Positions 11,831-23,298 of a DNA stretch of 64,000 bases are shown piece after piece; position 1 is the first letter of the stretch, and the number at the start of each line of letters is the position of its first letter. Source of the DNA: Molossus alvarezi. Its lineage: Eukaryota > Chordata > Mammalia > Chiroptera > Molossidae. The position numbers and the translations under genes were made by a program. The DNA lies in NCBI GenBank assembly GCA_037176705.1, contig CM073898.1:25218488-25282487 (forward strand), read 5' to 3'. The notes below the pieces were generated by a model. That model saw nothing but the letters and a program-made list of their open reading frames with translations, ran no database searches and had not been told where the DNA came from.

Positions 11831-12074
11831 GAGCCAGCCTGTTGCCAGAACAAACTGCTCCTGGCTTCTTCCCCAAGCTGGCTTACGGCAAGTCCCAGGC
11901 CAGCGGGAAAGGGAGGGCAGAAGGAGAAGTAGCCCAGGGAGAGCAGGAACGGCTGAGCCCCAAACAGCTCATTTCCCACCCCTTATCAGGCAAAGAGCAG
12001 AACTGAGCCCCCACAGCCAAGCACCTGCTCTGACAGCTCAAGAAGGATCAGTGATGTGGAGTGGGCCTCGGAAA

Positions 12075-12185
12075 TCTTCTGGTTCAGCACGCCCTATTTA
12101 CAGACGAGAAAATGAGGCCAGAGGAGTGACTGGCTTGCCCAGAGGAATGACTCAGTGGCAGAATTAGGATTGGGGTCTCCTGATT
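12075..12185 (-). repeat. MIR SINE
   Basis: ATTTACAGACGAGAAAATGA, GGCTTGCCCAGAGGAATGAC and CAGTGGCAGAATTAGGATT are the antisense MIR core in order. Confidence 0.75.
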
Positions 12186-12189
12186 CTCA

Positions 12190-12365
12190 GATTCCTCCAT
12201 TTCGGTTTCACATTAAAATCACCTAGGGAGCCTTTCAAGACCCTGCCCAGCCCCAGCCCTGGAGAGATTTTGGTTTAACTGACCTGGAGTGGGACCTGGA
12301 CATGGGTATTTTTACAGCCACCCCCCAACCCATGATGGCCATGTGCAGACAGGCATGAGAATCCC
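12190..12365. repeat. MER5A hAT relic
   Basis: ATTAAAATCACCTAGGGAGC, a CCCTGCCCAGCCCCAGCCCT block, and a paired end with ATGGGTATTTTTACAGCC match MER5A. Non-autonomous DNA transposon relic. Confidence 0.7.
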
Positions 12366-12379
12366 AAGTAACCATATAA

Positions 12380-12930
12380 ATATAAAGAAGGAACTGCAGT
12401 GACTAACTCTGTAAGGAAGGTTGAGGGAGATGGTATTTCAGTCCATGTTTAAAGGATGGATATTAGTTTGCCTGGAGGACAAGATGCAAAAGGGTTTTCC
12501 AGGGAGAGAGAGGAGCAAATGTGAAGTCCTGAAGACATGAAACAACCCCACACAGTTGTAGCTGGGTGTGTCTAATGCAGGTGCAAGATGGGATCAGGAC
12601 GCAGAACTAAGGAGGCAGGGAGGGGCTGGATCCCAAAGGCCCTTATAACATAAGCCATTCCAGAGCTGGGGTTATCCTGAAATGAATGTGAATCACCAGG
12701 ATATGTCATGCAGAAAAATTATAAATTTGCATTTTAGGAAAATAACCCTAACAGAGATGTAGATGATGAATTGCGAGGGAAGGAGCCAGAGGCGGGGAGA
12801 CCAGCTGAGAGGGGAGGCAAAGAGAAGATGAGGGCCTGGATGAACTAGGCAGGGGCAACAAGGACTGAAAGGCAGATAAGACCTGAGCTCTGAACTCCGC
12901 CCCTGAGTCACTGCATTTCGAAGATGGAAC
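12380..12930 (-). repeat. L2 LINE relic
   Basis: Antisense L2 order: a GGGTTTTCCAGGGAGAGAG segment (the family's ttccaggcagagg), GCAAATGTGAAGTCCTGAAG, AACTAAGGAGGCAGG, then GGAAAATAACCCTAACAG. Long but diverged. Confidence 0.6.
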
Positions 12931-13009
12931 AGGTAGAATAAGATAGTTGGTTGGCCCAGGGGTGAGAAGGGCTGGTTTCAATCTCACTTTTCTCTATTTT
13001 CCTTCATAT

Positions 13010-13507
13010 ACTCTGAACTTCCTTTGATTCTGCTGGTCCCCAGCCCAGCAGGGATGCCTATCCCTCTCTCCTTTCCAAATGTCTAAATAGGACATATCCT
13101 TTACGTCTCAAATCAATGCTACTTCTTTCGAAAATCTGGTTTTTAGTAAAGTTCGACAAATTTGTGCTCCATGTTCTCATTGCATCTTGCCTTCTGAGAG
13201 ATCTTCCTTCTCATTTGCAAGGTAAACTACTATGCCCTCAAAACTCCGCTGAAAGTCACCTGCTCTGGGGAGATGTCCTTGGCACCTGCAGACACAGGTT
13301 GTGTTTCCATAACATCTTGGATTCCTCTGTCAGTATTTAGAGAATTAGTCCACGTTGTCAGTAAGTATTGCTTTACCCATCCATTTTCCACCTCGAGTAA
13401 ACAAGCTCTTCTGAAAGACACAGGCACTACCTTCTTCTTCTGTCTCCTGTCCTAACACTGGAAACAGAAGAAAGATACTTAATAAAAGTTTACTCAATGA
13501 ATGAATG
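13010..13507 (+). repeat. Possible L2 LINE relic
   Basis: The 3' limit is fairly clear: TAATAAAAGTTTACTCAATG then AATGAATG, the sense terminus of L2. The upstream correspondence (TACGTCTCAAATCAATGCTA) is loose. Confidence 0.4.
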
Positions 13508-13576
13508 TCAAAGGCTAAATTCATGAAATCTAGGGAAATGCTCTATACTAATGATGCTGATGATGCTTACAGGGTG

Positions 13577-13588
13577 CCCCCCCCCCCC
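13577..13588. repeat. C12 homopolymer
   Basis: Run of 12 C. Length is likely polymorphic or error-prone in assembly. Confidence 0.9.
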
Positions 13589-13589
13589 A

Positions 13590-15229
13590 GAGCAGGGCCC
13601 TTTGGGTTTAACTCTCCAGAATCATTTGGAGCCCAAAGGTGAAATATTATACTGAGAAAGTACACCAAAGTGACTTGAACCAGTCTGCAGACCACTCGGA
13701 AGGCTTTCTAAGACCAGCACAAGGCTGGGAACTGAACTTTGAGAACTGCTTCTAGGACATTCTCTCAGAGGACTCTTTAGCCCTGGTGGGTAATAGAAGC
13801 CTGCCCTGCTCCCCACAAAGCGAGGCTTATCCTTGTCATATGGGCTATTTTCCCGAGGGCTGGGCCCTCTCCTATCTCCCTCAGGTAACTAGCATCTTCC
13901 AGAAGCACCTCCTCCTCCAGGAATTGTGAACCTTCGCTGGGTATTTCGAAGAAACGTCTGATTGATTGAAATACTTAAGGTTAGGCACCCAGTGGTTGCT
14001 ATCTTAATCCTCCCACAGGGTTACCTTTTTTAAGTGCTGCAAGATTCATGGAAATTTCAGATGCTATTGCAACTTGAAAGGAAACAAAAAAAAATAGGCC
14101 TCCGCAGTGTCCCCTGACTTCCCTACCATGAGGGAGATACAGTTGAGAATCATTCCAGCCATAATCGAGCCACATCTGGGCGAGGAAGTCCAGATCCTGA
14201 GTGAAGAAAGAGACCGTGGATCCGCACAGCAGTCAGAACTCTGCTCAAGAGCAACACTGCAGACACTAAGAGGAAGACTTTGTTCCCCCGTGGCACTGCA
14301 ATGTCCAGGTTAAGGCTTGCGTACCGGGGCTGGGGGTGGAGAGAATGATGGGAAGGAGGAGGGAAGGGAGATTTATCAGGTGTTCTGCTGATGCTGGGAA
14401 AATGAACACCTTTTAAACAGGTTGCATCCTGCCCTGAGAACCTGAGGGTGTGGAACCAGCAACAAGATTCCCTTTTCAGGAGGCTCCTGGCTATTCTCCA
14501 GGAATTACCATTGCTGCAGGAGGAGTTGGACAAGTTGGGACAGGACAGGGCAGGGCAGGTAGAGCTGGCTCAGCCCTTCATCTCTCTCAGGCAAGTCCAG
14601 ACTGGAGGGCTTACTTCAGGACAGCATTTCCGCTCTGAAATGAGGTCTGGAATGTTCCAGACAGGACAGCCTCCCTTCCTGGAGACTGTCAGCTTTGTCA
14701 CTTAGCGGAATCGTGGGGTGGAGGCCCAGCTTCATGTCTTTAAAGCAGCCACAAATAAAGAGAACAGTGAAATCATGCTGAGGGCAAGTTAGAAAGAAGA
14801 TAGTCAAAATGAAGACTACAACAGCTGCACCCCGGTGTTTCTGTGGAAACCTGTTGCCCAGATGGGCGGATGTGCTCTCTCCAGAATAATGCTTGGGAGC
14901 CTGCTGGATTTGTTCTCCATCAGCCTGCCTGATCTGACCTCCAACATTATTGGTTTGGTTTTTTCAATACAGAGCATTAAAATTTTCAGTGAATTTTACT
15001 TCTTCTACTTTGATTTTAGAAGGAGGTTCTTACCTGTCTCTCCGGATCTAACTGTAGAATTTCCCTACCAGACTTCAGCCCCAGAACTTCCAGACTGCCC
15101 CCAAGGTAGGGTTTCGGGTGGACCCAAAGCCCCATCCAGCAGTTCTCTCCTTTTTTAGGGCATGGCTCCCCCAACAGAAAAGCCATTTCCCACGTGGCCT
15201 TGAAGCTTCCCCTAAGTGTCTGGTTCCAG
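13590..15229. other. No gene recognised
   Basis: 13590-13760 ends in ACTTTGAGAACTGCTTCT, similar to a MER5 terminus, but the interior does not follow. 14530-14560 is a short GGACAGGGCAGGGCAGG purine-rich patch. No supported exon. Confidence 0.4.
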
Positions 15230-15305
15230 GTTGGTTTGGCAAACATTAACCAAACAGCTGTTATGTGCCAGCACTTTGCTAGGCTCCGTGAATACAAAAA
15301 GTAAG
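15230..15305 (-). repeat. L2 LINE 3'-end fragment
   Basis: AACAGCTGTTATGTGCCAGC followed by ACTTTGCTAGGCTCCGTGAA is the antisense L2 terminus. Confidence 0.6.
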
Positions 15306-16239
15306 ACCACAGAGTGGAAATAGCAAACCAGAAGGTTCTTTTTCTCTGCCGAGAGTGGAGGACTGACCGTGAAGTGTGACATGGGCTCTGTGAGACAGGT
15401 TTCGCTGGAAGCTCTCAAACTATTTACATCATCATATTCCCGCCTTCACTGCAGCTGGTCTTGTGGGTGTTGCCCAGTGACAACCAAGCCAAACTCTGTT
15501 GCAATTTTCCTCCTAGCACAATACACACCTTTGAGCCTGGAAGAGAAGGTGTGCAAGAGAAGGCACCAGGAAACAGGAAGGCCAAGTCCCCCCGGGCATT
15601 CCACCTTCAGTTGGTAGTGCCACCGTCTTGGTTTGTTCATCTTTCCAAAACCTACAACTGCAATGTCATGACATGCCCTCTTGCCGTAGAAGGGGTTAGG
15701 ACTAACAGCTGTGCTAAAACCAGCCTGAGGGGCTTGGCCCGCTTTGGAGGGTTGTCAATCCAATGCAGCTAAAGCTGTCTTGCAGCTGTGCCTTTAAGAG
15801 AATGACACAGGCAGCTGAGTTCATCTTCCACAGAGCTCACTGTGGGGAAGGTTGTGGCCTCTGCTTTGTAATATTTTTCTGGTGCTGCCAGAGTCTGCGG
15901 ACTTGGACGAGTTATTGCAAAACAACTCATCTTGTCATTCCCTCACGGAGCACAGAAAGGTTGGAGCACAGAAAGGTTGGAGCAAACATCAAAGTTTATC
16001 TAAAGAGTCATTATATTCAGAGCGAGATTAATAAATGGACATTTTTACTTCCTTCCTTTACAGTTGGTGTCGGTCCTCAGGTCCTCAGCCCCTGGCTTGG
16101 GGCACCCATTCTGGGCAGTTCCAGAGACCAACAGTAGCCATTCATCAGCAGTGTTTGAACTACAGATTGTCCTCTGAGGCTCTTCGCTGTGACTGTGTTT
16201 GCAGTAATGAAGAGCTAGGTCACCAAGTGCTCATCCTCA
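15306..16239. other. No gene recognised; small tandem duplication
   Basis: Unassigned sequence. 15948-15985 holds 2.3 copies of a 16-base unit (see that entry). Confidence 0.45.
15948..15985. repeat. 16-bp tandem duplication
   Basis: The unit GAGCACAGAAAGGTTG occurs at 15948-15963 and 15964-15979 without mismatch, then GAGCA starts a third copy. Identity of the copies suggests a recent event. Confidence 0.9.
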
Positions 16240-16450
16240 GAACTTGGTCTTGGACCTGGTTGTAAATTTTATTTCTGCTTCTCCTGCAGTGTGATCCTGA
16301 GCAACTTTATTTCTCTGCGTTTTAGTTTCGTTGTCTGTAAAATGAAGTTAACAAGAGTACCTACTCTATGCAATTGATGTAATGATTGAATTAGAGGACA
16401 CAAATGAAGAGTATAATACATGCGTGCATATAGTTGGTGCTCAACACGTG
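16240..16450 (+). repeat. MIR SINE
   Basis: TGATCCTGAGCAACTTTATT, a tttcgttgtctgtaaaatga segment, AGAGTACCTACTCTATGC and TATAGTTGGTGCTCAACAC follow MIR in sense orientation. Confidence 0.75.
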
Positions 16451-17799
16451 GGCTGCTAATGTGCCATTGGCCTGGGATTTGAGAGATGTAAGTCCCTTTA
16501 ACAACCATTGTCTGTTAACCAGGAAGATTGAGAAAGCAACAATTTTGACTATTAAAATCCCCACACCTCTTTTTCCTCTATTTATCTCTTACTTCATGCT
16601 TTCTTGGTTGTCTGCCTGGTGCCCCTACCAAAATATAAAGCTGATTGAAGACGCGGACTATGACCCAGTGGTCGGCAATCTTTCTACATTAGTAGATAGC
16701 CAATAAATGTCGTGCATGGGTGCATGAATATTTTTCCAACTGACTAGTTGAATATGACTTCTGATGCTTATGGGGATCGGTACCCAGGAAATATACATAG
16801 TTGAAGACTGGGGAGACATGGATTTAGTATTTACTAACATTTTTCCTTGCCTGCCACATGTTTCTTTTGAGGTATTAAATCCAAAGTTTTTAGACCTGGT
16901 TGCTTTGCTTGACTGAGTTAGATCGCAGATGAGAATTTTGCAAAGCAAAATAGATACATCACACCAATTTGCATTTCAATTTCTGTTCCTCTCAAAAGCC
17001 GCCAAGTCCCCCAGCAATAATCATGTGCCAGGCAAAGAAATTAAGAACTTTGGCTGAGAAGACATTAAATGAGTCTCTGGAATGTAGTAAAAGATATATC
17101 CAAGAGTATATCCTTCCCCTGATTTCTTTCTGGCCCCCGCCACAGACTCTGAGAACAAGCACTCATAGGGAAGGGTCCTCTTGGATAATGAGAGAAGACA
17201 CATGGAAAGTGTTGTTACAAATCACTGCTTGGCACTTTGGATTTGTTATATGTCCCTGTGCACAGCGGTGTGTACAAAGCATTGCTCCTGATCACAACAG
17301 AAACCTGTAATACAGAGTTTCTAAGGCACAGAGTCCCTCAGCAATAAAAATCTGCACGGCCCGAACAGCCCATGAGTTCTCTCTATTCCCTTACATCGGC
17401 ATTCCAGGGAAACTCACTGTGCTTGTCCCTTTCGGTCCCTTAAATCAGAGTGATAATGAGAGCTTGGGGAAGGCAGCATGGGTTATTATGGCCCAGGGTT
17501 GTTGTATTAAAAAAGAGGAGCCTGGTTGAAAAGGAAGCAAAAGACCCAGGTTAGCTTATAATGACTCTGAGGGAATCAGGACCCCAGAAAGAGAATGCAC
17601 AGTAGGGCTTTGTTTGTTTGTCTTTGTTTTAGTAGAGCAATGAGACTGGGAGAGGTTTCTCAATACCACCTGCAGGTGTATTGCTGGGGGAGAAAGACTC
17701 CCCCAGGCAATGATGGGATGTCCCCTCTCATCAGGGAAGGCGTCTGTCTCCAGTGAAGCCTCACAGCCTGTAACCAAGGCTTTGCCTGCCCAGTGAGCC
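16451..17799. other. No gene recognised
   Basis: CAGTGGTCGGCAATCTTTC at 16669-16687 recalls the end of a hAT element, but the match does not continue. The 113-codon frame at 16969-17310 has no domain or splice context. Confidence 0.4.
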
Positions 17800-18325
17800 C
17801 GACTCAAAAGTCATGTCCTCTAGGAAGCCCTGCCCAGCTGGGTGGCCCCATCCAATTTGGTGACCCACGTCACCCTGGGAGCTCTTAACTGCCACCTGCC
17901 AGAATGTGAGGCACCCACATGGCCCAGTTTCCCTCCAAAAACTTTATCGTTCCCGCAGTTGGGCTTGTGTCTGACAGGTGTTTTCAGCGGAGGGGAGGGT
18001 TAGAAGTAGAGGGTAGTAAACATCCCTGTAATAGTAACAGATCTCCGTGACAACGACCCTCACCTCCTCCATGCCCAGCCTCTCTCAGAGATACGAATTA
18101 ACAGTGAGACCTGTTCAGCCCCTTCCCCCCCCTGTACTCCTTAGCTCCTGTCTCCACGGAACCTACACCTCTGATATAAATCAGTTTTTATTTATGTGTT
18201 TACCATCTCCTCCTACTAGGCTGTAAGCTCCAAGAAGGCAGAGATTTTTGTCTATTATTCACTATTTTCTTAGTATTTAGAACAATGTGTGGCACATAGT
18301 AGGCACTCAATAAACATATATATAT
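17800..18325 (+). repeat. L2 LINE 3'-end relic
   Basis: Sense L2: TCCTCTAGGAAGCCCTGCC at the left, then TAGGCTGTAAGCTCCAAGAA, GGCAGAGATTTTTGTC, and the terminal GTGGCACATAGTAGGCACTC plus AATAAA. The last ~180 bases are the clearest. Confidence 0.75.
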
Positions 18326-18684
18326 ATTTTTTTAATCAAAGCCTGTTGACATTCAGTGCTTTGCATTGATCACAGCCTCACGCCAACCCTTCGGGTGACT
18401 CGGGAGCATCTCAGTGTCCTCGGCAGGGGTGGGCTGAGGCACGGCCCTCGGAGGAGCGCTGTTCTCTTAGAGGCTGTTTCAGTGGTCACTGTGAAGTCCA
18501 TGTGAACACCACACACAGGGCTATGAAATCCCTGAAAACACTTGCAAAACTTTAAACATCGTACATAGCATTAAAAATATTTAAAGGAAGGGTTCTGTGA
18601 TCTCCGAAAGTATGGATGCGAAACACTTACATGAAAAATAGGAAGAAATTGATGTATGTTTGTATGTACGTGCCTAGAAGATAT
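18326..18684. other. No gene recognised
   Basis: Unassigned spacer between L2 and MER5 relics, starting with a short TA/T-rich run. Confidence 0.45.
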
Positions 18685-18840
18685 CAGCATGCACCAGAAT
18701 CACCAGGGGGGCTTGTTAAGATTTCTGTGCCCCACCTCCAAATTCTTCCTCACTAAGTTTGGGATGGGGGCTGAGAATTTGTATTTCTAGCAAGTTCCCA
18801 GGTAATTATTTTGCTGCTAGTCCAGGGGCCACAGGCTCTC
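18685..18840. repeat. MER5A hAT relic
   Basis: GCATGCACCAGAATCACCAG, GAGAATTTGTATTTCTAGCA and AGTTCCCAGGTAATTATTTT give the MER5A layout almost end to end. Confidence 0.8.
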
Positions 18841-19494
18841 GTGAGGTACACAACTGTTCATATGATTGTCTCTGGGATTGGGGGACCTTGTTGTCTGGGA
18901 GCAGGGGTGGAAGGAATTTTTCCTAGGTACCCTTTGGTCTCTTTTGAATTTCTGTCTATGTGACTATATTTCCTATTCAGAAATATACTTGAAAGTGGGG
19001 GTTGGGGGGAAACAGGAAAGAAAAATATCACTACCTTAAACCTGCCCTGTCCCTCATTCATGTGAGAAGGGAGAGAGACCTGCTTTCTTTGTTTTCTTTG
19101 CATTTCCTAGTGACTGTTCCAGAAGGTCACCTCTCTCTCTTTGTCTCTCTCTGCTTCTCATCTGTGTGCTATGCATTCACTCTACGTTACTCTATTCAAA
19201 TAACCCTGGCTGCTGAGTCCCAGAACCCATTTCTACCTTCCAAAAGAAATCCTACGTATGTTCACTGTTTTCCCTCTCAGGCCCAGGCGGGTTCATTGAT
19301 CCAGGGTCTTCAGTAGCCATCCAACCCATCAATTTCTGAACCTCAGATGCCCTCAACCTTGGAGAACTGCACAAACCCCGCTCTCCTATCCACAGCAGCC
19401 TCAGACCTCCAAGGACCCATCTCATTGTCAGCATCTCTTGAATTCAGCATTGATCATGGCATTGTGTGTATAGTATAACTTTGATCGCAATTAT
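18841..19494. other. No gene recognised
   Basis: Contains a short TCTCTCTCTTTGTC patch near 19130-19156. The 104-codon plus-strand frame at 19002-19316 has no motif or exon boundary I can support. Confidence 0.45.
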
Positions 19495-19496
19495 GC

Positions 19497-19898
19497 AGGG
19501 TGGGGCAAAAATAGCTTTACACGAAACACAGAGTTCATTCCTGAAACATTATTTATTTATTTATTTTTTTTTTTTTTTTTTTTTTTATCCTCACCCGAGG
19601 ATATTTTTCCACCTTTTGTACAGATAGAGTGGGAGGGAGAAAGAGGAAGAGAGAGAGAGAGAGAAACATCGATGTGAAAGGGACACATCGAGTGGCTGCC
19701 ACCCATACGACCAACCAGGGCCGAGGACAAACTGCAACCGAGGTACATGCCCTTAGCGGGAACCGAACCCGGGTCTCTCTGGACCGCAGGCCAACGCTCT
19801 AACCGCTGAGCCAAACCGGCCAGGGCTGTAACATTATTTATTAATTATTGTATTATTTTCCATATGAACAACTATAAACCTACTTTTGCTCCACCCTG
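19497..19898. mobile_element. Mariner-type MITE, split by a VES SINE
   Basis: The ends are inverted repeats. The left end starts CAGGGTGGGGCAAAAATAGC; the reverse complement of the right end starts CAGGGTGGAGCAAAAGTAGG (21/25 over 25 bases). TA follows on the right (19899-19900) and TG, a one-base change from TA, precedes on the left. Without the SINE and one TSD copy the element is about 117 bases, too short to code for a transposase. The terminal sequence is of the mammalian mariner-MITE kind (family knowledge). The SINE must be younger than the MITE. Confidence 0.85.
19558..19826 (-). repeat. VES SINE, subtype B, nested in MITE
   Basis: A long T tract (A tail), a CACATCGAGTGGCTGCC body and a GAGCCAAACCGGCCAGGGC end. 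The TSD is TGAAACATTATTTATT (19542-19557) and TGTAACATTATTTATT (19827-19842), 15/16. The duplicated bases belong to the interior of the mariner MITE. Confidence 0.97.
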
Positions 19899-19979
19899 TA
19901 TTTTTTCAGCTGATTTCCCTAATTCCAGGCTCTGTCGAATTAGCACTCACTGTACTTTTAATTGTGTTAATATATGACT

Positions 19980-20310
19980 CAAAAATTTTCAATAGCTCCC
20001 CATCACTTTAGGAGCAAAATACAAATTCATTAGCTTGGATTTCAAAGTCCCTTCACAGGACAGGCCCTAATTCATATTTCCAGGCTCACCTGTTATGAAG
20101 CCTCTGCTAGAGTGAATTTAATCTATTTACCACTCCCCGGACACACCTCTGCCACTACCTCGCTCTGCAGTTCTTCCCACCCTGCCAAAATTCTACATAT
20201 CTTCTGAAGCCTGTATCAAATATTGGGTATATTTTATTGCTCATTGTACCACATATTTCTTGAAGACAAATACATTGCCTTATAAATTTTTGTGTGCCTC
20301 GCCTTCCCCA
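19980..20310 (+). repeat. L2 LINE relic
   Basis: AATAGCTCCCCATCACTTTA, AATTCATTAGCTTGGATTTC, AAGTCCCTTCACAGG and the CTTGAAGACAAATACATTGC segment match L2 3' order in sense. Confidence 0.65.
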
Positions 20311-20319
20311 TGGTAGGGG

Positions 20320-20535
20320 AAGGGAGACTTAGCATTTATTGGGTACTTAGGGAAGTGCCAGAGATTTTATGTTATTTCACTTTATATGTTATTTCATTAC
20401 ATCTTAAATGTGACTCTACTCAGTAGGAATTATTAGTCTAATCCATAAGTGATGAAACTGGGCCTCAGTTGAGGGATATGTCCAAAGTCACAAACTGGTA
20501 GAGCCAAAATTTGAAACAAGGATGTGCCTAATAAA
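20320..20535 (-). repeat. MIR SINE
   Basis: GTAGGAATTATTAGTCTAAT, GATGAAACTGGGCCTCAGTT, and TCACAAACTGGTAGAGCC are antisense MIR motifs in order. Confidence 0.75.
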
Positions 20536-21260
20536 TACATTTGAAGAAGGGATGCACAAATTATTTATGCTCACAAAAGGTAAATCACAAAAGAAATACA
20601 AATGGGTAAAAAAAAAAAATCACTGAAAATTTCAACCTTATGGGTTGTCTAAGAAAATAAATACTGTTTATCACCTCTTAAATGAAAAGTTATTACATGT
20701 CTAATCATGTGTGGGGAAGGGTTGGGGATCAGGAATTCTTTTGCACTCAAGTGGAAGCAAAAATTGGATCATCTCTAAAAGGAAATCTGGCCTTTAAATA
20801 TGTGCAAGAGCCTTTGACCTAATTAATTCTGCTTCCAGAAATATGTCCTAAGGAAGCAACAAGAGATGCATAAAAGCATTTATAATTAAGGATGTTCATC
20901 TTGGTATGAAAAACCAGAAACAAACTCAATGTCCAACAATATTCATTTATTGGTCTAAGCCCACATTTACCGTGGCACCCAGTATAGCAATAAAAGAAAT
21001 CATATTATATAAAGATACTTAATGGCGTGAAAATGTGCTAATGGTGTATTAAGTGAAAACACAAATCAGGTGACAAAACAACATTGAAATAGGATGGTTA
21101 GAAGACTGTGTATATAAGATAAGTCAAACTATCTGTTCTGAAATGTTTAATAGTGGTTATCTGAACAGAGTAATCGCAGGTGGATTTTATTGTCATTCTG
21201 CTTGTCTGTATTTTCAAGTTTTCCACGAGCATATATTACTTTTTTAATTAAAATATTGGG
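20536..21260 (+). repeat. Old L1 or HAL1 3'-end relic
   Basis: AATTCTGCTTCCAGAAATAT, GTCCTAAGGAAGCAACAAGA, AAGGATGTTCATCTTGGT and CAATGTCCAACAATATTC follow the end of L1 ORF2. A diverged 3'UTR-like stretch comes after. Frames are broken, so it is inactive. Confidence 0.7.
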
Positions 21261-21471
21261 AAGGAGGGCTTGTGTTGATAGTAACTATTCTTTGAGAACA
21301 AACAAGACCCATCAGATGTGAAGCCTCCTAAAGGAGAGTCATCAGGGAGTGTCCCCCCACCCCCGAGACGACGCCACACCCTTGGCCTGGGCAAGATGCT
21401 GACAACAGTGGGAAGTGCAGGATGAGCACGCCTCACTCCAGTCTCCATTTCTGCTGCCACTGCTTATCCAG

Positions 21472-21609
21472 GGCAGCACCCAAGGGCCTGGCGGAGGCAT
21501 CGTGATGGTGCCCAGCCCTTACAGAGACTTCAGTATTAGAATCTACCCAGACCCGTGGCTGAGGAAGAAACGCGGGCACAGATTCCACGAGAAGGAGCAG
21601 GCACGCTGA
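21472..21609 (+). other. Candidate terminal coding exon, unidentified
   Basis: A pyrimidine-rich tract (TTTCTGCTGCCACTGCTTAT then CCAG) ends in AG at 21470-21471. The frame that starts exactly there is open for 45 codons to TGA (21607-21609). The peptide begins GSTQGPGGGIVMVPSP and contains SIRIYPDPWLRKKRGHRF; it is basic, polar and not repeat-derived as far as I can see. An AATAAA lies at 21895-21900, where a polyadenylation signal could be. No upstream exon was found. I do not recognise the protein, and a chance frame behind a chance acceptor remains quite possible. Confidence 0.22.
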
Positions 21610-22053
21610 CCCGCATCCTGGCTTGCGGTTAACCGACCTCCTGAGAAGCAGGGCGGACTTGAGCCAAGGAAGAACAGAACGTGGGAGTCTTAGGAGCGAA
21701 AACAAACTAAAAAAGTGTGGGAATCGTGACAGAGACTTAAGTCGAAGCCCAGGGTAGGATTTGACAGAGATGAGGGCAGAGACACAGACTGGCTGCAGCT
21801 AACTTTGAAAGAGAACCAGTTTTTCCACCAGGGAACTGGACTTTTCTGGCCTTCTGTAGCCCCAGCTCACACAGAGCCATTGTTTAAAAGAAGAAATAAA
21901 TAACTTTGATTGTAAGACTACATCCAATTTGAAGAATATACACACTTTTCAGCCCTCTTGATGACTTTTTAATATCTGCAAAGCCCTTGATGTTGTTCAC
22001 AAGGTAAACTAGCAAGGGCATGATCCCCAGATTAAAAGAAAAAAGAAAAACCT
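21610..22053. other. No gene recognised (would be 3'UTR of candidate exon)
   Basis: Unassigned sequence. AATAAA at 21895-21900 is the only signal of note. Confidence 0.4.
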
Positions 22054-22252
22054 GTCCTGGCCAGGTGGCTCAGTTGGCTGGACATTGTCCCGTACACCAA
22101 AAGGTTGCAGGTTTCATTCCTGATCAGGGCACATACATAGGCTGCAGTTTCAATCCCTGGCTGGGGTGGGTTCAGGAGGTGACCAATTGATGTTTCTTTC
22201 TCTCTAAAAAAAGGAAAAACATATCTCCAGGTGAGGATTAAAAAAGAAAAGG
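22054..22252 (+). repeat. VES SINE, subtype C
   Basis: GTCCTGGCCAGGTGGCTCAG head, TTGGCTGGACATTGTCCCGT anticodon-arm region, ACCAATTGATGTTTCTTTC body, and a CTCCAGGTGAGGATTAAAA tail. The A-rich flanks prevent a confident TSD. An 11-G run follows the tail. Confidence 0.93.
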
Positions 22253-22574
22253 AAGGGGGGGGGGACACCTGAGGAATTAAAATTAAGTTTCTACAACTCG
22301 ACCATGTTGAAAGATGACTCTATAGAGTTGGTCGGTTAACTACTCAAGTGAAATTTCCAATCCCAAACTCTGTGAACTTCCACGTGGCAATATTTTTCTG
22401 CCAGAGCTGATGGTGTGATTTGGTAGGAGGAGCATAGGATTTGGAAGAAATACCAACAACCCCACCCTGCAACCATCCACCTACCACGCAAGTGCGTGTT
22501 CTAGCCCCACATTTGAGAGAGCCAGTTAACCTCTTGAGCCATGGTTTCCTTGTGTATAAAGCAGGGAAGTCTAC

Positions 22575-22685
22575 TCCTCCAACATATTTCTGCTGAGCAC
22601 TGACGCTGTATGTCAGACCCTGTGCTGGGCTCTGGGGACACCGCGAGGAGTCAGTTCCCGCCCTCACCGGGACTGGCCAACAATG
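22575..22685 (-). repeat. L2 LINE 3'-end fragment
   Basis: TGTGCTGGGCTCTGGGGACA followed by CAGTTCCCGCCCTCACCGGG matches the antisense L2 terminus. Confidence 0.6.
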
Positions 22686-22744
22686 CCAGTCTGTCCTTGT
22701 GCTCTGCAAGTTAAAGGTGGTTTTTATGGTTTTAAATTTGTAAA

Positions 22745-22995
22745 AGAATTTTTAAAGGATATTTTGTAACTTGTGAAAAATTATATAAAATTTCCGAATG
22801 CAGTGTCCACAAGTAAAACGTTATTAGAACACAGTCCGATTCATCAGCTATTGGAACATTTAGTTCACTCCCTCCACACTCCAAGAGCAGAGTTGAGTAG
22901 TTTTAACAGAGACTGCATAGCCCCCAAATCTAAAAATATTTACTATCTGGCTCTTTGTAGAAAAGAATTTGCTGCCCCTTGGACTAAAAAAAGAA
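22745..22995 (+). repeat. hAT-type DNA transposon relic
   Basis: AGTGTCCACAAGTAAAACGT, TATTAGAACACAGTCC, GCAGAGTTGAGTAGTTTTAA, CAGAGACTGCATAG and ATTTACTATCTGGCTCTTTG are, in order, the motifs of a common mammalian non-autonomous hAT element. The exact subfamily was not determined. Confidence 0.75.
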
Positions 22996-23298
22996 AAACA
23001 AGGTAATTACAAACTCAGAAAAGTTCTATAAATTTAAAGGGAGTGTAGAAATTTTCAAGGCTATTATGAAGATGAAAATGATGAAAATGCTCAATTGCTC
23101 TATTGTGTCCACACAGAAACTTTATTTCTTTAGTGTGAACTTTTCTCCGTCTTTCCTTTTGATTCAAACTGGCCTCCCCCGGCACCCTGGCTCCCCAACC
23201 TCCGTTTCCCCTGCATATTCACCCCCTTCATCATTAAGATCTCAAGGCAGTGTGGTCCTGGTCAACATTAAACAATCTTAGGAACAGAGACTCAGGTC
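22996..23298. other. No gene recognised
   Basis: Unassigned A-rich then C-rich spacer before the LTR-like block. Confidence 0.4.
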
